Assembly (NCBI GenBank): GCA_037447655.1
Contig: JBBHKE010002380.1
Coordinates: forward strand, 472,267 to 536,266
Length of the DNA stretch: 64,000 nucleotides
Reading direction: 5' to 3'
Source: Zygnema cylindricum
Taxonomy: Eukaryota > Streptophyta > Zygnematophyceae > Zygnematales > Zygnemataceae
In this document: positions 36,904 through 56,043 of the stretch, in pieces
Position numbering within the stretch: position 1 is the first letter of the stretch
How the letters are laid out: each line of letters starts with the position of its first letter
Translations under genes and position numbers: made by a program
Notes under the pieces: generated by a model
The model's database searches: none
Told to the model about the DNA's origin: nothing
The model's input: the letters and a program-made list of their open reading frames with translations, nothing else

Positions 36904-39900
36904 ATGGCATTTTCTACTTCATTGAGGCTGTCAGTACCGATTATTTCTTCTCAGTCTCTCTGTGAGTTTTCTGGAAGCAGCCAGCAGAGTGCTGCAAAGG
37001 CTCCTCTCTTTCATTCAAAACGCACCTGCTCCTCTTCATTTTTGAGAGGAGAGGGCCTCATTCAGATTCTTTCTTCTTCCGTGAAAGCCGTTACTTACAA
37101 TCGTAAAAATGTAACTCTGTGCTCCAAAAATGAACAGGCAGAAAGCAGTCGAAGATATGCCATGGAGGCATTTGAGCAGCGCAGGGCATTCAAGGCAGGT
37201 TTTGCTACCTGGAGGAATTCATTATTGTCCTTTTTAATTTTTTCAAACGTTTATTATTATTCTCACTTTAAATTTTGCTACTAGATATTTCTATCTCTTG
37301 AGGTCACTGGTTTTTTTTTTATCACTGATTTATGTTTTTCGAGTAAGAGAAATGAAAGTGTTTTGTATGAGGAAAATGCTACTACTTTCTCTCTGACACC
37401 AGCTTCTTGCGATGCAGGTCATTGCAGGACTTCATAATTTTGATGCTGACAATGTGGCTGCTGTGGTCAGAGCTGCTGAGAAGGTCTGTTGACATTACAG
37501 GATTTCCTCTCTCTTCCGGTTTTTTGTTCTTTGTCACATAGTTTACATTGGGTGGCATTGCGGTAGAACAGAAAGGAATTGTAGGCATATTTCATAGTCA
37601 TGATTATGAGGGAAGATGACGAGGGTTCAAGCAAGTAGAGGCAACATAACCCTGTTTTGATACACGCAGCGCATCAGCAAGCTAATTTAAATTCAAAGAT
37701 GTCCTGGAGTGTTTCTGTTTTCTCAGCCTAGGGAGAAAAGTATGTCAGACTTGTTGATAAAAGCTGCCTCACTGATACGTTTTCTTTTGTGTATTATTGA
37801 TGAATTCAGGGAGGAGCCACTCATGTTGACATTGCATGTGATCCAGAGTTGGTTAAATTGGCCCTCGGCCTTACTCGATTGCCTGTAAGACCTGACAAAG
37901 TCATGCACATCTAATGGTTTTGTTTGATGTTATTATGTTTTGTAGCACTTGGGTATATAAGCATTGTATTTGAGCGTTGTTGTTGATAGATAATGATTGT
38001 AATCACGCTGTATGGATTTGGTTAATTTTCAAAATTGCAGCTCGTTTATATTTACTGTGTTATTCTGTTTTTATTGCTATCGTGATCATTAGTAGGAGGA
38101 ATTTTTCATTTTTATAGCAAGTCAGGTGCTTTCTCCAGTCACTCTCCAATGTTTTTGAACCATGGTTTGGTACTTAAAAGAAATGCTGGAATTGAACTGA
38201 CTGGCTCAGTTGGCTCACTGGGTGACTACTAGATTGACGACTATTTATACGAACTTGCAACGTGATGGTTCCTTTTTGAACAAATGGACGGCATCTGTAA
38301 TCCTAAACCTTTCTGCATTTGTGTGGCAGATTTGTGTATCAGCTGTGGAGCCAGAGCTCTTTTTGCCTGCGGTTGAAGCCGGTGCCCATATGGTATCCAC
38401 TTCATAACCTCCTTAATAAAATAAAAGCCAGCATGTGTCAATTTATGGTTGGGCGATGTAGGCAATTGCTCTCAGCTCCTGTAGTTACTGTTGCTGATGT
38501 TACTTGGCTTTTTTCGCCAATAAAACACTAAGGAAGTTCACGTAATTAACTCTAGTAGAAAGGAACGGTGTAGTTTCATGTTAAAAACTGACATACATAG
38601 GTTCCACCTGAAGATCAAAGATTGGTAACCGACCAAAAGTCCATCAATTGGTACCAAGCTGACTTCAGTGCTGCTTGTTGAAGCTTGATGTTTGCTGTAG
38701 CTGTCAGTAAAATGGGTGTCTGTAACGTCTGCAAGAACATTCTTTCACAACTTCGATAACAGTGTTGACTTGATGGAAAAGCAGGATGATTTGTATGGGT
38801 GCCCGTTTCTTGCTTCTTTTCTTGTTCGATACCTTGGTCTTATCAAGGTATATGTTATGTTTATGCATCGATGTCTTTTAGACCTCTATTGCACAAATCT
38901 AAAACATGTCATCCTGGTGCAACGGCCCAGGTGGAAATTGGCAACTTTGACGGATTTTATAAGGATGGACGGACTTTCTCAGCAGCGGAGGTTTGTGCAG
39001 CTGAACTCTTTTCTTTCACGAAGCATGGTTAGACTTCTATAATTCTTTTCTTTTTTGGTTTGTGCTTGGATTGATTGAACTAGATTTATGAATCGCCGGT
39101 AAGCAAATCTCTGGTTGGCGATGTACATCTGCTTTGCACTCATTGATGGGATCGAAATCCGATTTGTTAGATGTTTTAAGTCATTGTCGTCTGCCAAAAT
39201 TTTTATCCATGCATCTTTGTTATATTTTTCCTTTCGCTTAGTCTTTTTCTGGTTATGCAAATTCCCATGCAGGTTTTGGACATTACCAAGAGGACAAGAG
39301 AACTCCTTCCACATGTGGCTCTCTCTGTGACAGTGCCACATACATTGCATTTGGATGAACAGGTCGGGAAAAGTCCACTCTATTCATTTTTTTGTGCTTT
39401 CAAATTAATTCCATGAAGTGACAATGACATCATTCCATGGTAGCTTATTCAAATTCTAAGCTGGTTTGCAGTTGTGTTTAATATGGGCCACGATATCCTA
39501 CATGGACGCTTGTAGTTCACTGTAAATGGTATATTCTTGATTTGCTTTTCTAATATGAAGGCCCACCCCTTCGTCTGCCACAAGTCCCTTGAATTGCATA
39601 ATTAGCTGCAAAGTTTGTATTTTTAATGTTATATTTGTGTTGTGCACTTGGCAATGACAGTTTTTCCCAGTTTCCAAACTACTTCACTTTCCATTTAATA
39701 ATAAGTTATAGTGAGTTACAGCTAATACTGATGCGGGAGTCTTGGGAATCAGAAATTAACGACTATCTAACTTCAAAATGCTTATCTATTTGGAGTGCAG
39801 GTGAAGCTGGCAGAGGCACTTGCTGCCTATGGAGCAGATATTATTCAAACAGAGGGAGGCACCAGCAGTAAGCCTTCCAGCGCGGGTGTGCTCGGCCTGG

Positions 39901-41042
39901 TTGAAAAGGTATGCCTTACAATTTGTCATCCATTATTGTATGAAGACCTCACAATACCTTTCTTACGTGTTTAATTTATTCCCGCTGACGCAAAGGAGGG
40001 AAATAAATTTGTCTTAAGCACAATTGTTATAAAATCTGTCACCGCATGACAAAGCCTGAACATCTGTCTCACCTATCAGCACCTTTTCTCTTGGTTCAGT
40101 TTGTTTATGGCATGTGTGACTTCTAAGTTTGTAAGGCGGAGCTCAACTTACTGGTTGTTTGACTTAATTTTCCGATTGTCTGTTCATTTTTTTTTTATTT
40201 TTTTTCTGCTAGTTTCCAAAAATATGTCTTGAAGATTGGACCCAACCAATATAAGCTAGGGCATTGTTGGCAATTCTCACAAAGCAAGCTACAGCTTTCT
40301 GATGTGTAGCTGTGCCACGTAGAGAGGTAACAGTACAGCGTAGAGTACTCTTGCTTGTATGTCATGATGTTAATATCAGCCTTGGTTTCCTGTTCCTTGG
40401 TTTGCAGGCTTCACCTGCCCTGGCAGCGACATACTCTATTGCCCGGGTGGTTAATATTCCAGTGATGTGTTCTTCTGGTCTCAGCGACGTGACCGTCCCC
40501 ATGGCAATGGCAGCTGGTGCAGCAGGCGTGGTAAGTTACAGAATAATGTTTGGGAATTTATTAAAAAAAAAATGATTTGTAAAATAGGGAGTGGATCCAC
40601 ACATTAACTATGTACGAAGGCTCCACTGTGTGCTTTCTACACTTTCTAACTGGTAATCCATGCAACTAATCTGTGAAATACGTCACTGAAGGACCATGCA
40701 TTTATTAGTTGCTTATAATTTGTCTGTTTTTATAGTCTGATTTTTGCTTGCACTGATTGCGTGTAAAACTCCTCTGTGCAAATCGAAGGTTCAGGGTCTT
40801 GGAGACTGGCGAACCATTTCTTCTCCTGTACAAGTTGGGTGCATTTGGACTTAGCTCTTTTTGGTTTTTATCCGTGGTTCAGTTGTTGATAATATTGCCC
40901 TTTGGTTGTATGCATGCGACAGGGAGTTGGTTCCGCCATCAACAAGCTCAACAGTGAGATCGCCATGATTGCAGCTGTCCGTACTATTTCTGGGGCCCTG
41001 GTCCCCTCATTTTCAAGAGTCTCTTCATCAATGAGCAAGTGA
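36904..41042 (+). CDS. Ycf23/DUF561 family protein, nuclear, 331 aa
   Basis: Nine exons: 36904-37194, 37418-37483, 37810-37884, 38330-38392, 38931-38990, 39273-39362, 39801-39908, 40408-40530 and 40923-41042, all phase 0. Ycf23 is a conserved TIM-barrel-like protein of cyanobacteria and plastids, of unclear biochemical role. The conserved core starts VIAGLHNFDADNVAAVVRAA and continues GGATHVDIACDPELVKLA, ICVSAVEPELFLPAV, VEIGNFDGFY, VALSVTVPHTLHLDEQ, GADIIQTEGGTSS, YSIARVVNIPVMCSSGL and MAAGAAGVGVGSAINKL. The first about 75 residues are Ser-rich with few acids, suggesting plastid targeting. Intron 1 appears to use a GC donor at 37195. With the nearby GT donor (37199) and the acceptor after 37427 the product would read AFKAGLHNF instead of AFKVIAGLHNF. 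Confidence 0.9.
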
Positions 41043-43546
41043 CAGATTATTAATTAATAATGTGAATGTAAACAAAAAGGAATAAAAAAATCCAGGCGCA
41101 ATAAGCCACTTTTCTTCCAAATGCAGGGGAAGTTTGGTTTCCGGTGTTTGTCTCACTTTCTTTTCCCCTAATCAGCCTTTGGTTATCTCGGCTGTGTTTT
41201 CCTATTTCAATCATCAAAGTCGATGTCTGTCGTGTTATGCATTTTGTACCCAGTGATACATATGAACCTTTATAGCATTCATCTGACTGTTCATCATCAT
41301 CATCATCATATGACCTGTGTGTGGGTGAGTGAGCAAGATGCTGATAAAGAACTTGACGAGTTCAACGACTATTGACAAGGCCGTCAGATATTGTAATTGA
41401 TAACAAAAGCTAACATGGCATGCTACAGAAAATAAGAGACTTGTAAGGAAGTAGGCTACTCAAAATTTTGCTGCTTTGGTGGCTTACTGTGCATCAATGT
41501 CTTTGGAAGTGGTACCTCCATTTTGGGAAAACTGCTGAAGTTGAAGAACGGAGTGTGATGACTAACCTGCTAAGGCACGCAACTTGTTTTCATGGCTGGA
41601 ATACTATTCACTATTCATTAATACTATTCACATAATGATCAACCAACAGTGATACATTATCGGTTGTATGGAACTGTACTATGGTTATTATTCTTTCAAA
41701 GTGAAACAATAACGTAACATATAGAAAGTCTACTTCATTCGGAAGCCAAATCAGGCTTTTGTTTGACACGTGTAAAAGAGTATTGGGATTGTAAATACAA
41801 AAAGTATGAACTTGGCTACAGCGTCCTGTCGAGCGACATGCTGGCCTAAAATCTTTTGCCAGTGAAATAGGTCCTAGAAGAAATAATTTTGCTGGTACTC
41901 AGCAATATGCCATACAATCACAGAAGTGGCACATGCTTTACCTCGTTTGGCTTTGAGATAACTATCCTTCACCAAAATGCACATGCTGAAAATGTTCATC
42001 CCAGAAAATCTCAGTCATCATCTGTCACCTCGAAGATTGTGATAACAAGGTCAAATACATTGTGTTGCAGATTCACTCATAATAAATTTGAATAACACTG
42101 ACCATTCGAAAGCCAACTGTACTAGTAAACTATTATTGTTACTGGCACATCATTGCTGACTACCCTTTGTTCATAGCACTTCAAGTTCATCACCAAAGGT
42201 CACCTTCAGAAGATGACGAGACCTAGTTTTCTCGAAGCCATAAAAAATGTCACCTCAAGAATTACCAAAACAACCATACATCCTCGAAAATAAGTGAAGC
42301 CAATGAACTTCCAGCGACCCTACATCTCCGAGTATCTTCCAAATGAACCTATTACGAACAATGTCTTTTGTTTGTTGGTTTCTTTCGCCTTGTTTTCCCT
42401 TTTATTTGCTTCCACCTGCATTTGGTTTTTCACTTTCATCTTTGCCTTTCAGTTTTTTGTTCCCATGTACTCGGATAGTTTACCATCGTGCTTTCTTTAT
42501 AAAGTATTATCATTATGAACAAGCTCAAGCTCAGTTACCTCCATAGAGATATGTTCCCCAAAAGTTCTTAGAGCACAGAGGGCAAACGCATCAAGAGCAC
42601 CAAGTAAAATCGTGAACTAATCACTGGTCGTCAAACATGATATTGACCAACAAAGGAAAAGACTGTGTTTTCCTGGACATTTGTTGTGAATTTTTAAGAA
42701 GCAGCATGCTAGAACAATAAGTGTATTGCAAGCTTAGCCCATTGAGATTCAAGACATTGACTAAAATATTTAAGTTTCTCAACCGTGACATTTTGATTTA
42801 TTTGAAGGGCGTTCTGCCAAAAACTAAGAGTCGCACTAGCCGGAATTCTCCATCGTTTGAATATTGAGGTCTGAAGGCACCTAAATAAATATGAAAGTTT
42901 ATTTGAAATTTTACACCACCGACATTAAAGTCCGCTGCCAATATTACTTGCCACGTCATCGTATGACTGGATCCTCTCTATCTCTATGGCCTCTATGGAC
43001 GGTCGCCGAAAGGGCGGAACCGATTATCCAGCCCTTTCCAGGATTTACGGGCGGCTATTCTTTCCTCATAGTGCTATTGCTGAAGAAATTTTCTGAAATT
43101 GTTTACATTCGCAAAACTGCAGCTCCCACAATGCTAGGCCTCCGTACTGTACGGCAAAGTGCACATACCTATCAGCGTCCTCCCATTGGCCACTACTGTA
43201 CTGTACTATAGTGGCAATTTTACCACTGTGCTGCTGAAATTTATGATCCTCCTGTGTTCCCAGTAGCAAAATGGAGCGAATTCGAGGCCATGGCGTCGAA
43301 CACAAAAGGAAAAAAGCATGACGCTTCTTCGTAGCTTCAAGGGGAGCACATTTTATGCTTTCTCTTAAAGTTAACTAGATTGTGTGAAAGAAAAATCGCA
43401 ATGTGAAATGTTGGCAACACATTTCATGCTTGCTTCTAAGAACTTAATTCTCAACTTGAAACATTGTCAACCTTGAAAGCTTCTCGTGCGACACACGTTT
43501 ATGTTTGATTTCTCTCTTGCATTCTGGTATTGAAGTAAAATTCAAA
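41043..43546. other. Intergenic, with a retroelement 3' relic
   Basis: Starts with the 3' untranslated region of the DUF561 gene. It includes a (CAT)n microsatellite near 41292-41310 and the retroelement tail listed separately. The last few hundred bases are the tubulin cofactor D upstream region. No gene is supported. Confidence 0.5.
42370..42500 (+). mobile_element. 3'-terminal relic of the RT/endonuclease retroelement
   Basis: T-rich DNA ends in TGTACTCGGATAGTTTACCA followed by TCGTGCTTTC (42467-42496). This is almost the same as the end of copy 2 (CTGACTCGGATGGTTTACCA, then TCGTGCTTT, 26877-26908). The upstream boundary is uncertain. Confidence 0.65.
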
Positions 43547-51272
<7,726 letters not shown>

Positions 51273-51301
51273 GTGAGTAGGGAGTGGGTTGGGACAGAAA
51301 C

Positions 51302-51515
51302 TGGGTACACCGTGAATCGCAATTGGCTTTTGGAAATGATTTGGATGAAGTTGTTTTAGTATTAATTATTTGAATCCGGTCCAAATGATGTGGACAAATG
51401 TGAACCGCAAAAATAATTAGAAGAAATAAAAAAACAGATTAGTATCAATAACGCTTCTTTGTATTCAGAGAAGTAAATAAACCGGGACGGAATTAGCGTT
51501 GTTAATTCTAATAGC
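51302..51515. mobile_element. GTAC-ACCGTGAATCG family MITE, cut off by a hAT-like element
   Basis: Begins GTACACCGTGAATCGCAATT and ends CGGGACGGAATTAGCG...CTAATAGC. It is missing only the final inverted end, exactly where element A of hAT-like family 2 begins (51516). Confidence 0.55.
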
Positions 51516-52646
51516 TAGTGTTGTGTATCGGTAAGGATTTGCCGATAACCGATATAGGTCATTTTTCGGGTAGCCGATAATCGATATATTGGTACGATAT
51601 ATCGTTATTGGTGTTATCGCCAATAAATACCCGATATTTATCGGTTTTTATCGGCGATAACACCGATAACGATAACTATTAACAATATCTATACGGATCG
51701 TACAGATAAATGTACTGCTAGTACACAACTGTACGCGTTATTCCGCGGACGCGCCCTACTCACAACCCATATCTACTGAAGGTGTCTCCCAATCAGATCA
51801 CTGTATCGTACATTTGTACAAGCTAAATGTACGGTAACCGCCATAAGGTCTATATGACTTTAGTACGGCTCTAGTAAAAACGATGTACCTTTCACATCCG
51901 ACACCATGGCTTCCTCCTTTTCTTTCTTGGGATCCACTATAGACCTGCCACGTGTCTATCTGTCGGCTTTTTTGGCTTAAGCCCCCAAAAGAGCCATTCC
52001 GGGATGCCGGCGCTCATGCTGGCCCGTCATCTCGTATTTTATCATTCAAAGTCGTCCGCTCGATTCCAGCAGCATGCAAAATGTTCTTTAGCGTCCGTTG
52101 TACTTTGTGTCCGCCGTCCTTTTTCTGTTCCATGTTCACCACTTTGTCGGTATAGATGTTCCATGTTCAGCAGTTTGTCGATACAAATTCGTACGTTCAC
52201 GTAAAATTTATGTTCAGTTAAACCGGCAAGAAAGTATTGCGTGTTTTTTTGCGATTTTTTCAGAATTCAAGAATTATACATTAAAATTGGAAAAAAGGAA
52301 AAAAATCACATGAACAACTATGGTTTCGGTACTATAATTTTAGAACTGTAAAGTATAGTATTGCTACATTTGTATGTTGCGCTGGCCGTAATAAATTTCA
52401 GTTAAACACATACCAAACAGATTCTTATACGTGGCATACCATTCTAAATAAATTCAAAAGTATAATACAATATATTATAAAGTACTATTGTATGCATACT
52501 ATATATTTGTGAAGTTATCGCCGATATAGAATTTGTTGGTCTTGGACCGATATATCAGACCGATATATAAACCCTAACCGTTCGATAACTGATAACTATC
52601 GGTATCGGTGTTATCGCGATAAATTTTTTACCAATACATAACACTA
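51516..52646. mobile_element. hAT-like family 2, element A (1131 bp)
   Basis: Terminal repeats TAGTGTTGTGTATCGGTAA and TTACCAATACATAACACTA. The outer 150-200 bp at both ends are packed with CCGATA/TATCGG motifs. No transposase. The left flank CTAATAGC and right flank GTATTTTC are not a duplication, unlike elements B and C. Interior nearly the same as B (60549-61671). Confidence 0.85.
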
Positions 52647-52795
52647 GTATTTTCATAAAAAAATTGTACATACGCGCGTAAAAACTAAATGTCATTCCTG
52701 ATTTGACGACGATGATATCCCAATCATTGAGATTTTGTAATCATCAGTCATCATCTTACTTTGTAAAACGATCTATTTATGTTAAGGGTCATTTA

Positions 52796-54606
52796 TGGTA
52801 TGTCCCCATGTGGCTAAGTTGGGTTTTTTTCTATCATTTTCTTTTATAACTTAGCATCGTTCTGCATAAGTTGCGACTGTACGAATAAATCGCAAATTTG
52901 TAAAGTACAATTTGCGTCATTCTCGAACTTAAGATGTACGAAAATTTGTTGCCTTGTGTTTTTTTGACCCACTATCACATTATCTTCAAACTTATCATAA
53001 ACCACATAGGCAATGTGTTTTAAGCTAAGTAAAACCGTTTACACCAATAGAAAAACATATTACCACGTGTGAAATTTTTCAAAAGTTTTTGACAACTGAA
53101 AAAGTACAGGGCAGTTCGTTTTTGTCCGCATGCATCTCGTATGGTTTTGTTTTGAAGGGGTCTTGAATGGTGCAGTGTCATTTCACATGAAGGTGAAAAA
53201 TCTGCGAAGGTGAAAATTCTGCAAAGTCATGGCTTTCAGACAGAAGAGTTTAACGTAAAGCCTAGTTTTCCTATTCGTACGAATTTGGACTTTTTCCGAA
53301 AACTACGTAGTATTCGCGACTTTTCTATTTTTCGTAAAATTCCTTTAATTTTCGCTGTACGAACTTGTACGAAAACATACAGAATGCGTAATCATAGAAA
53401 ATCCTTAAAAAATCTTAGAGTGTACGGAAAATTAATAGAAATGTAAGAGAATATACGGAAAGTGTACCCTACAAAACCTAATGGTATGGCAAATCTTTGG
53501 CTGCCGTACTAAAATATAAAAGAATGTACGACAATGTACCATATAAACCCAAAAACCTCCCTTTTTAGTTACCCTAATATGTAAGAAAATGTACGACCAC
53601 TATACTTAACTGTAGAAAAAGTGTAGCGCAGCTGCACTGAAATATACGGGAATTTAGGGAAATGTACCCTACAAACCCTAAAATATATAACCCTAAATTA
53701 CGGAAAATACTGACGATGTACGTACATGTATGAAAAGTGTGGGGCAGTTATACCCAAATATACGGAATGTAAGGAAATGTACTTTGAAACATAGTTCAAA
53801 AGTAGGCGTTTTTATGAAAGGCCTTTTGGTCAGCGCCTTTATCGTAAGTTGTGTTTTTTTCTTTTCATGTGATCTTCTTAGATCGCTACTTTGATTAGCG
53901 ACCGTCTCATCGTCCGAATCTGATGGTGTAAATAAAATTTTTTGTTCCGAATGTTTTAATTGGTCCAATTTTTGGTCAGAATATTTTACTTGGTCCGAAT
54001 AGGTCCGAATACAATATATGTCTTAAGGTCATATTGTATGTTTTGCATACAATAGGCATATTGTATGGGCCTACTTTCACCTACTTTTGAACTATGATAT
54101 TTATCCCTTTTAATCCCTTAAATAACCCTAAAAGGTGCAAAAAGGTACGGACAATGTCAGAAAATCTACGGAAATGTACTGGTATATAGTCAAGTACGCA
54201 TTTTATAACATTTTTTTCATCGTTAAATGCATATCGCGCGTAGTATTTGCGCGTTCGTTTCATGTGTATAATGCGCTTGGGACAACTATGATGCAAAGGC
54301 TTGTCGTACAGTCACGACTGCAAGGCTATACGTCTCCGATGTCACGCAACGACATGCGACATGCCAAGTCGTTTCAAAAATTACGACGTGTTTTGTGACA
54401 TTTCAAAAAGTTTCGAAGAATATGGTGCGGCAAGACAAATTGTACACGGTGACAGCCGTCACGAGCGTTGTCGGCGTATACAATCGTCACAAACTTAAGT
54501 AAACATTTTGAGTAAACACAAAAAGACACCCGAAATCCGGGTTCACCGGATCCGCGCTAAAATACAAAGTAAGTTCGCTAAGTTACAATTACATGGGGCC
54601 GTACCC
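52796..54606. mobile_element. PIF/Harbinger-like element F3 inside the copia LTR
   Basis: The left end TGGTATGTCCCCATGTGG has its first base changed. The right end is ACATGGGGCCGTACCC. The target was TTA in the LTR (CATTTAGC in the right LTR); flanks are TTA at 52793-52795 and TTT at 54607-54609. It carries a nested hAT-like MITE at 53790-54096. Noncoding. Confidence 0.8.
53790..54096. mobile_element. hAT-like MITE family 1, copy 3 (short form, 307 bp)
   Basis: CATAGTTCAAAAGTAGGCG to CTACTTTTGAACTATG. It has a single copy of the block that is doubled in copies 1 and 2. Flanks (CTTTGAAA / ATATTTAT) no longer match, but the paralogous copy 4 keeps its duplication, so this one has decayed. Confidence 0.85.
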
Positions 54607-54968
54607 TTTAGCCTCAATCCCTTTAGTCTTTTCTTACCGTCGTCTGTACTAGATATTTATTAGTCGGTCCCCTTTTGACGTCTTAAGTACAAACTAGAAA
54701 GTCCTTTCTGCGACGGTGTCTTTTTGTCATACGTAAGTTATTGTTCCTTCGTTCGATTCACTTTTACATTCTTGGTTATATCATCACACAATTTATTGGC
54801 GTCGGAATCTACGTCATTACTTTAGGTCTTGCTCAAATTTTACATTGCTGCCCTAAAGTCAATGCGTTAGAATCTACAAGACATTTAGTAGAATTTAGAC
54901 AAGGATTTTTTTGTTTTAGTGCACCAAATAGCGCTTAGAATCCACATTAATTAGCACTTTGTAATTTG

Positions 54969-55437
54969 TAAAGTTGCGTATCAGCAGCCTTTTGCCGATA
55001 ATCAATATGTACCTTTTTTTGGCTTTCCGATAATCGATATATTGGCATAATATATCGCCACTGGTGTTATCGCCGATAGATAAACCATAATATCGGTTTT
55101 AAATCGCGATTACGCTGATAACGATAACTATCGGCGATAAATTGTAATGTTTGTACCGTACAGCTGTACGGTTTATTCCGTCGTCCTGAACTGCTGTTAT
55201 ACCGTTACACAGTACGGAACTGATTGTTCAACGTGGAATGCCACGCCATATACAGTGAAAAATGTAATACAACATAATATGAAGTTGTATTATATAGTGT
55301 ACTATATTTTTCCACTTATCGCCAATAAGAAATTTGTTGCTCTCGTTGCGATAAATCGAGACCGCGGACCGTTCGATAACCTATAACTATCGGTATCGCT
55401 GTTATCACGATAAATTTCTTGCCGATACACAACACTA
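54969..55437. mobile_element. hAT-like family 2, element C (469 bp)
   Basis: Left end TAAAGTTGCGTATCAGCA, right end GCCGATACACAACACTA. An exact 8-bp duplication GTAATTTG lies at 54961-54968 and 55438-55445. An internally deleted relative of A and B. Inserted at the end of the copia left LTR. Confidence 0.88.
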
Positions 55438-55532
55438 GTAATTTGTACATAAGTTTCTCACTTGAAGAAATCATCCCAAATTCAATTCAATTTTTCATTT
55501 TATTGCATTGATCTTTTCTTTTGTGTATGATT

Positions 55533-55983
55533 TAATGGCGTCCGCTAATCCACCTCCAATAAGTTAAGGCGCCAGACATGCCACTTCTAATAGCATCTAG
55601 AAGTTTCATGGCCATAAATTCTATGATTGGTCTTTTTACGCCATGCAATTTTTCAAACACAAGAAGATTCAAGATCGCTTTATAGACATTTCCAAACCTC
55701 CCACAATTGCATCTACTGATACCTCGCCGGAGAAAGCTAAAAGTGAGAAACAAATAACTGGAAACAAAAGGATGAGGACGCGCACGCCCGCTTGGTGATG
55801 ACACTCATTACCAAACTCATTAGTCTTATTCGCGACACATTCACTTCCGTTGAGGCTTGGTATCGTCTTCAAGCGACTTATATTCAAACAAAATTGGCCG
55901 CTTGTCGCACTAAAAAACGACAAAAGCCTACGGTTTCCATGCAAGATTGGATTAGCACGGTCGAACTATCCGCCGAAAAGTGA
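55533..55983 (+). pseudogene. Copia gag remnant
   Basis: Starts MASANPPPIS, then is broken. One frame reads FYDWSFYAMQFFKHKKIQD; another reads ARLVMTLITKLISLIRDTF and SVEAWYRLQATY. These match the copia Gag (UBN2-type) pattern of a tryptophan-containing start and an 'EAW..L...Y' segment. Several stops and frameshifts. Confidence 0.7.
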
Positions 55984-56043
55984 ATATTTGATTTAAATGG
56001 TAGCATAAAAAGTTTTTCACTTTGGCATTTTTGCTATTGTCAC

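Larger units (their letters stand above)
52780..54968 (+). mobile_element. Left LTR of a copia element, split by element F3
   Basis: TGTTAAGGGTCATTTA at 52780-52795 is the first part. The LTR resumes at 54607 (TTTAGCCTCAATCCC...) and matches the right LTR at 59121 on. Shared blocks include GTCTTTTCTTAC, TCTGTAC, ACGTACAA and AATCTACATCATT-like sequence. The LTR is about 330-380 bp without the insertions. A further hAT-like element (54969-55437) sits near its end, so the exact LTR/internal boundary is unclear. Confidence 0.7.

Noticed and set aside
51952-52313. Open frame shared by the two hAT-like family 2 elements
   Set aside because: Conserved only because the elements are recent copies. 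It is short, overlapped by frames of equal length, and has no transposase motif.
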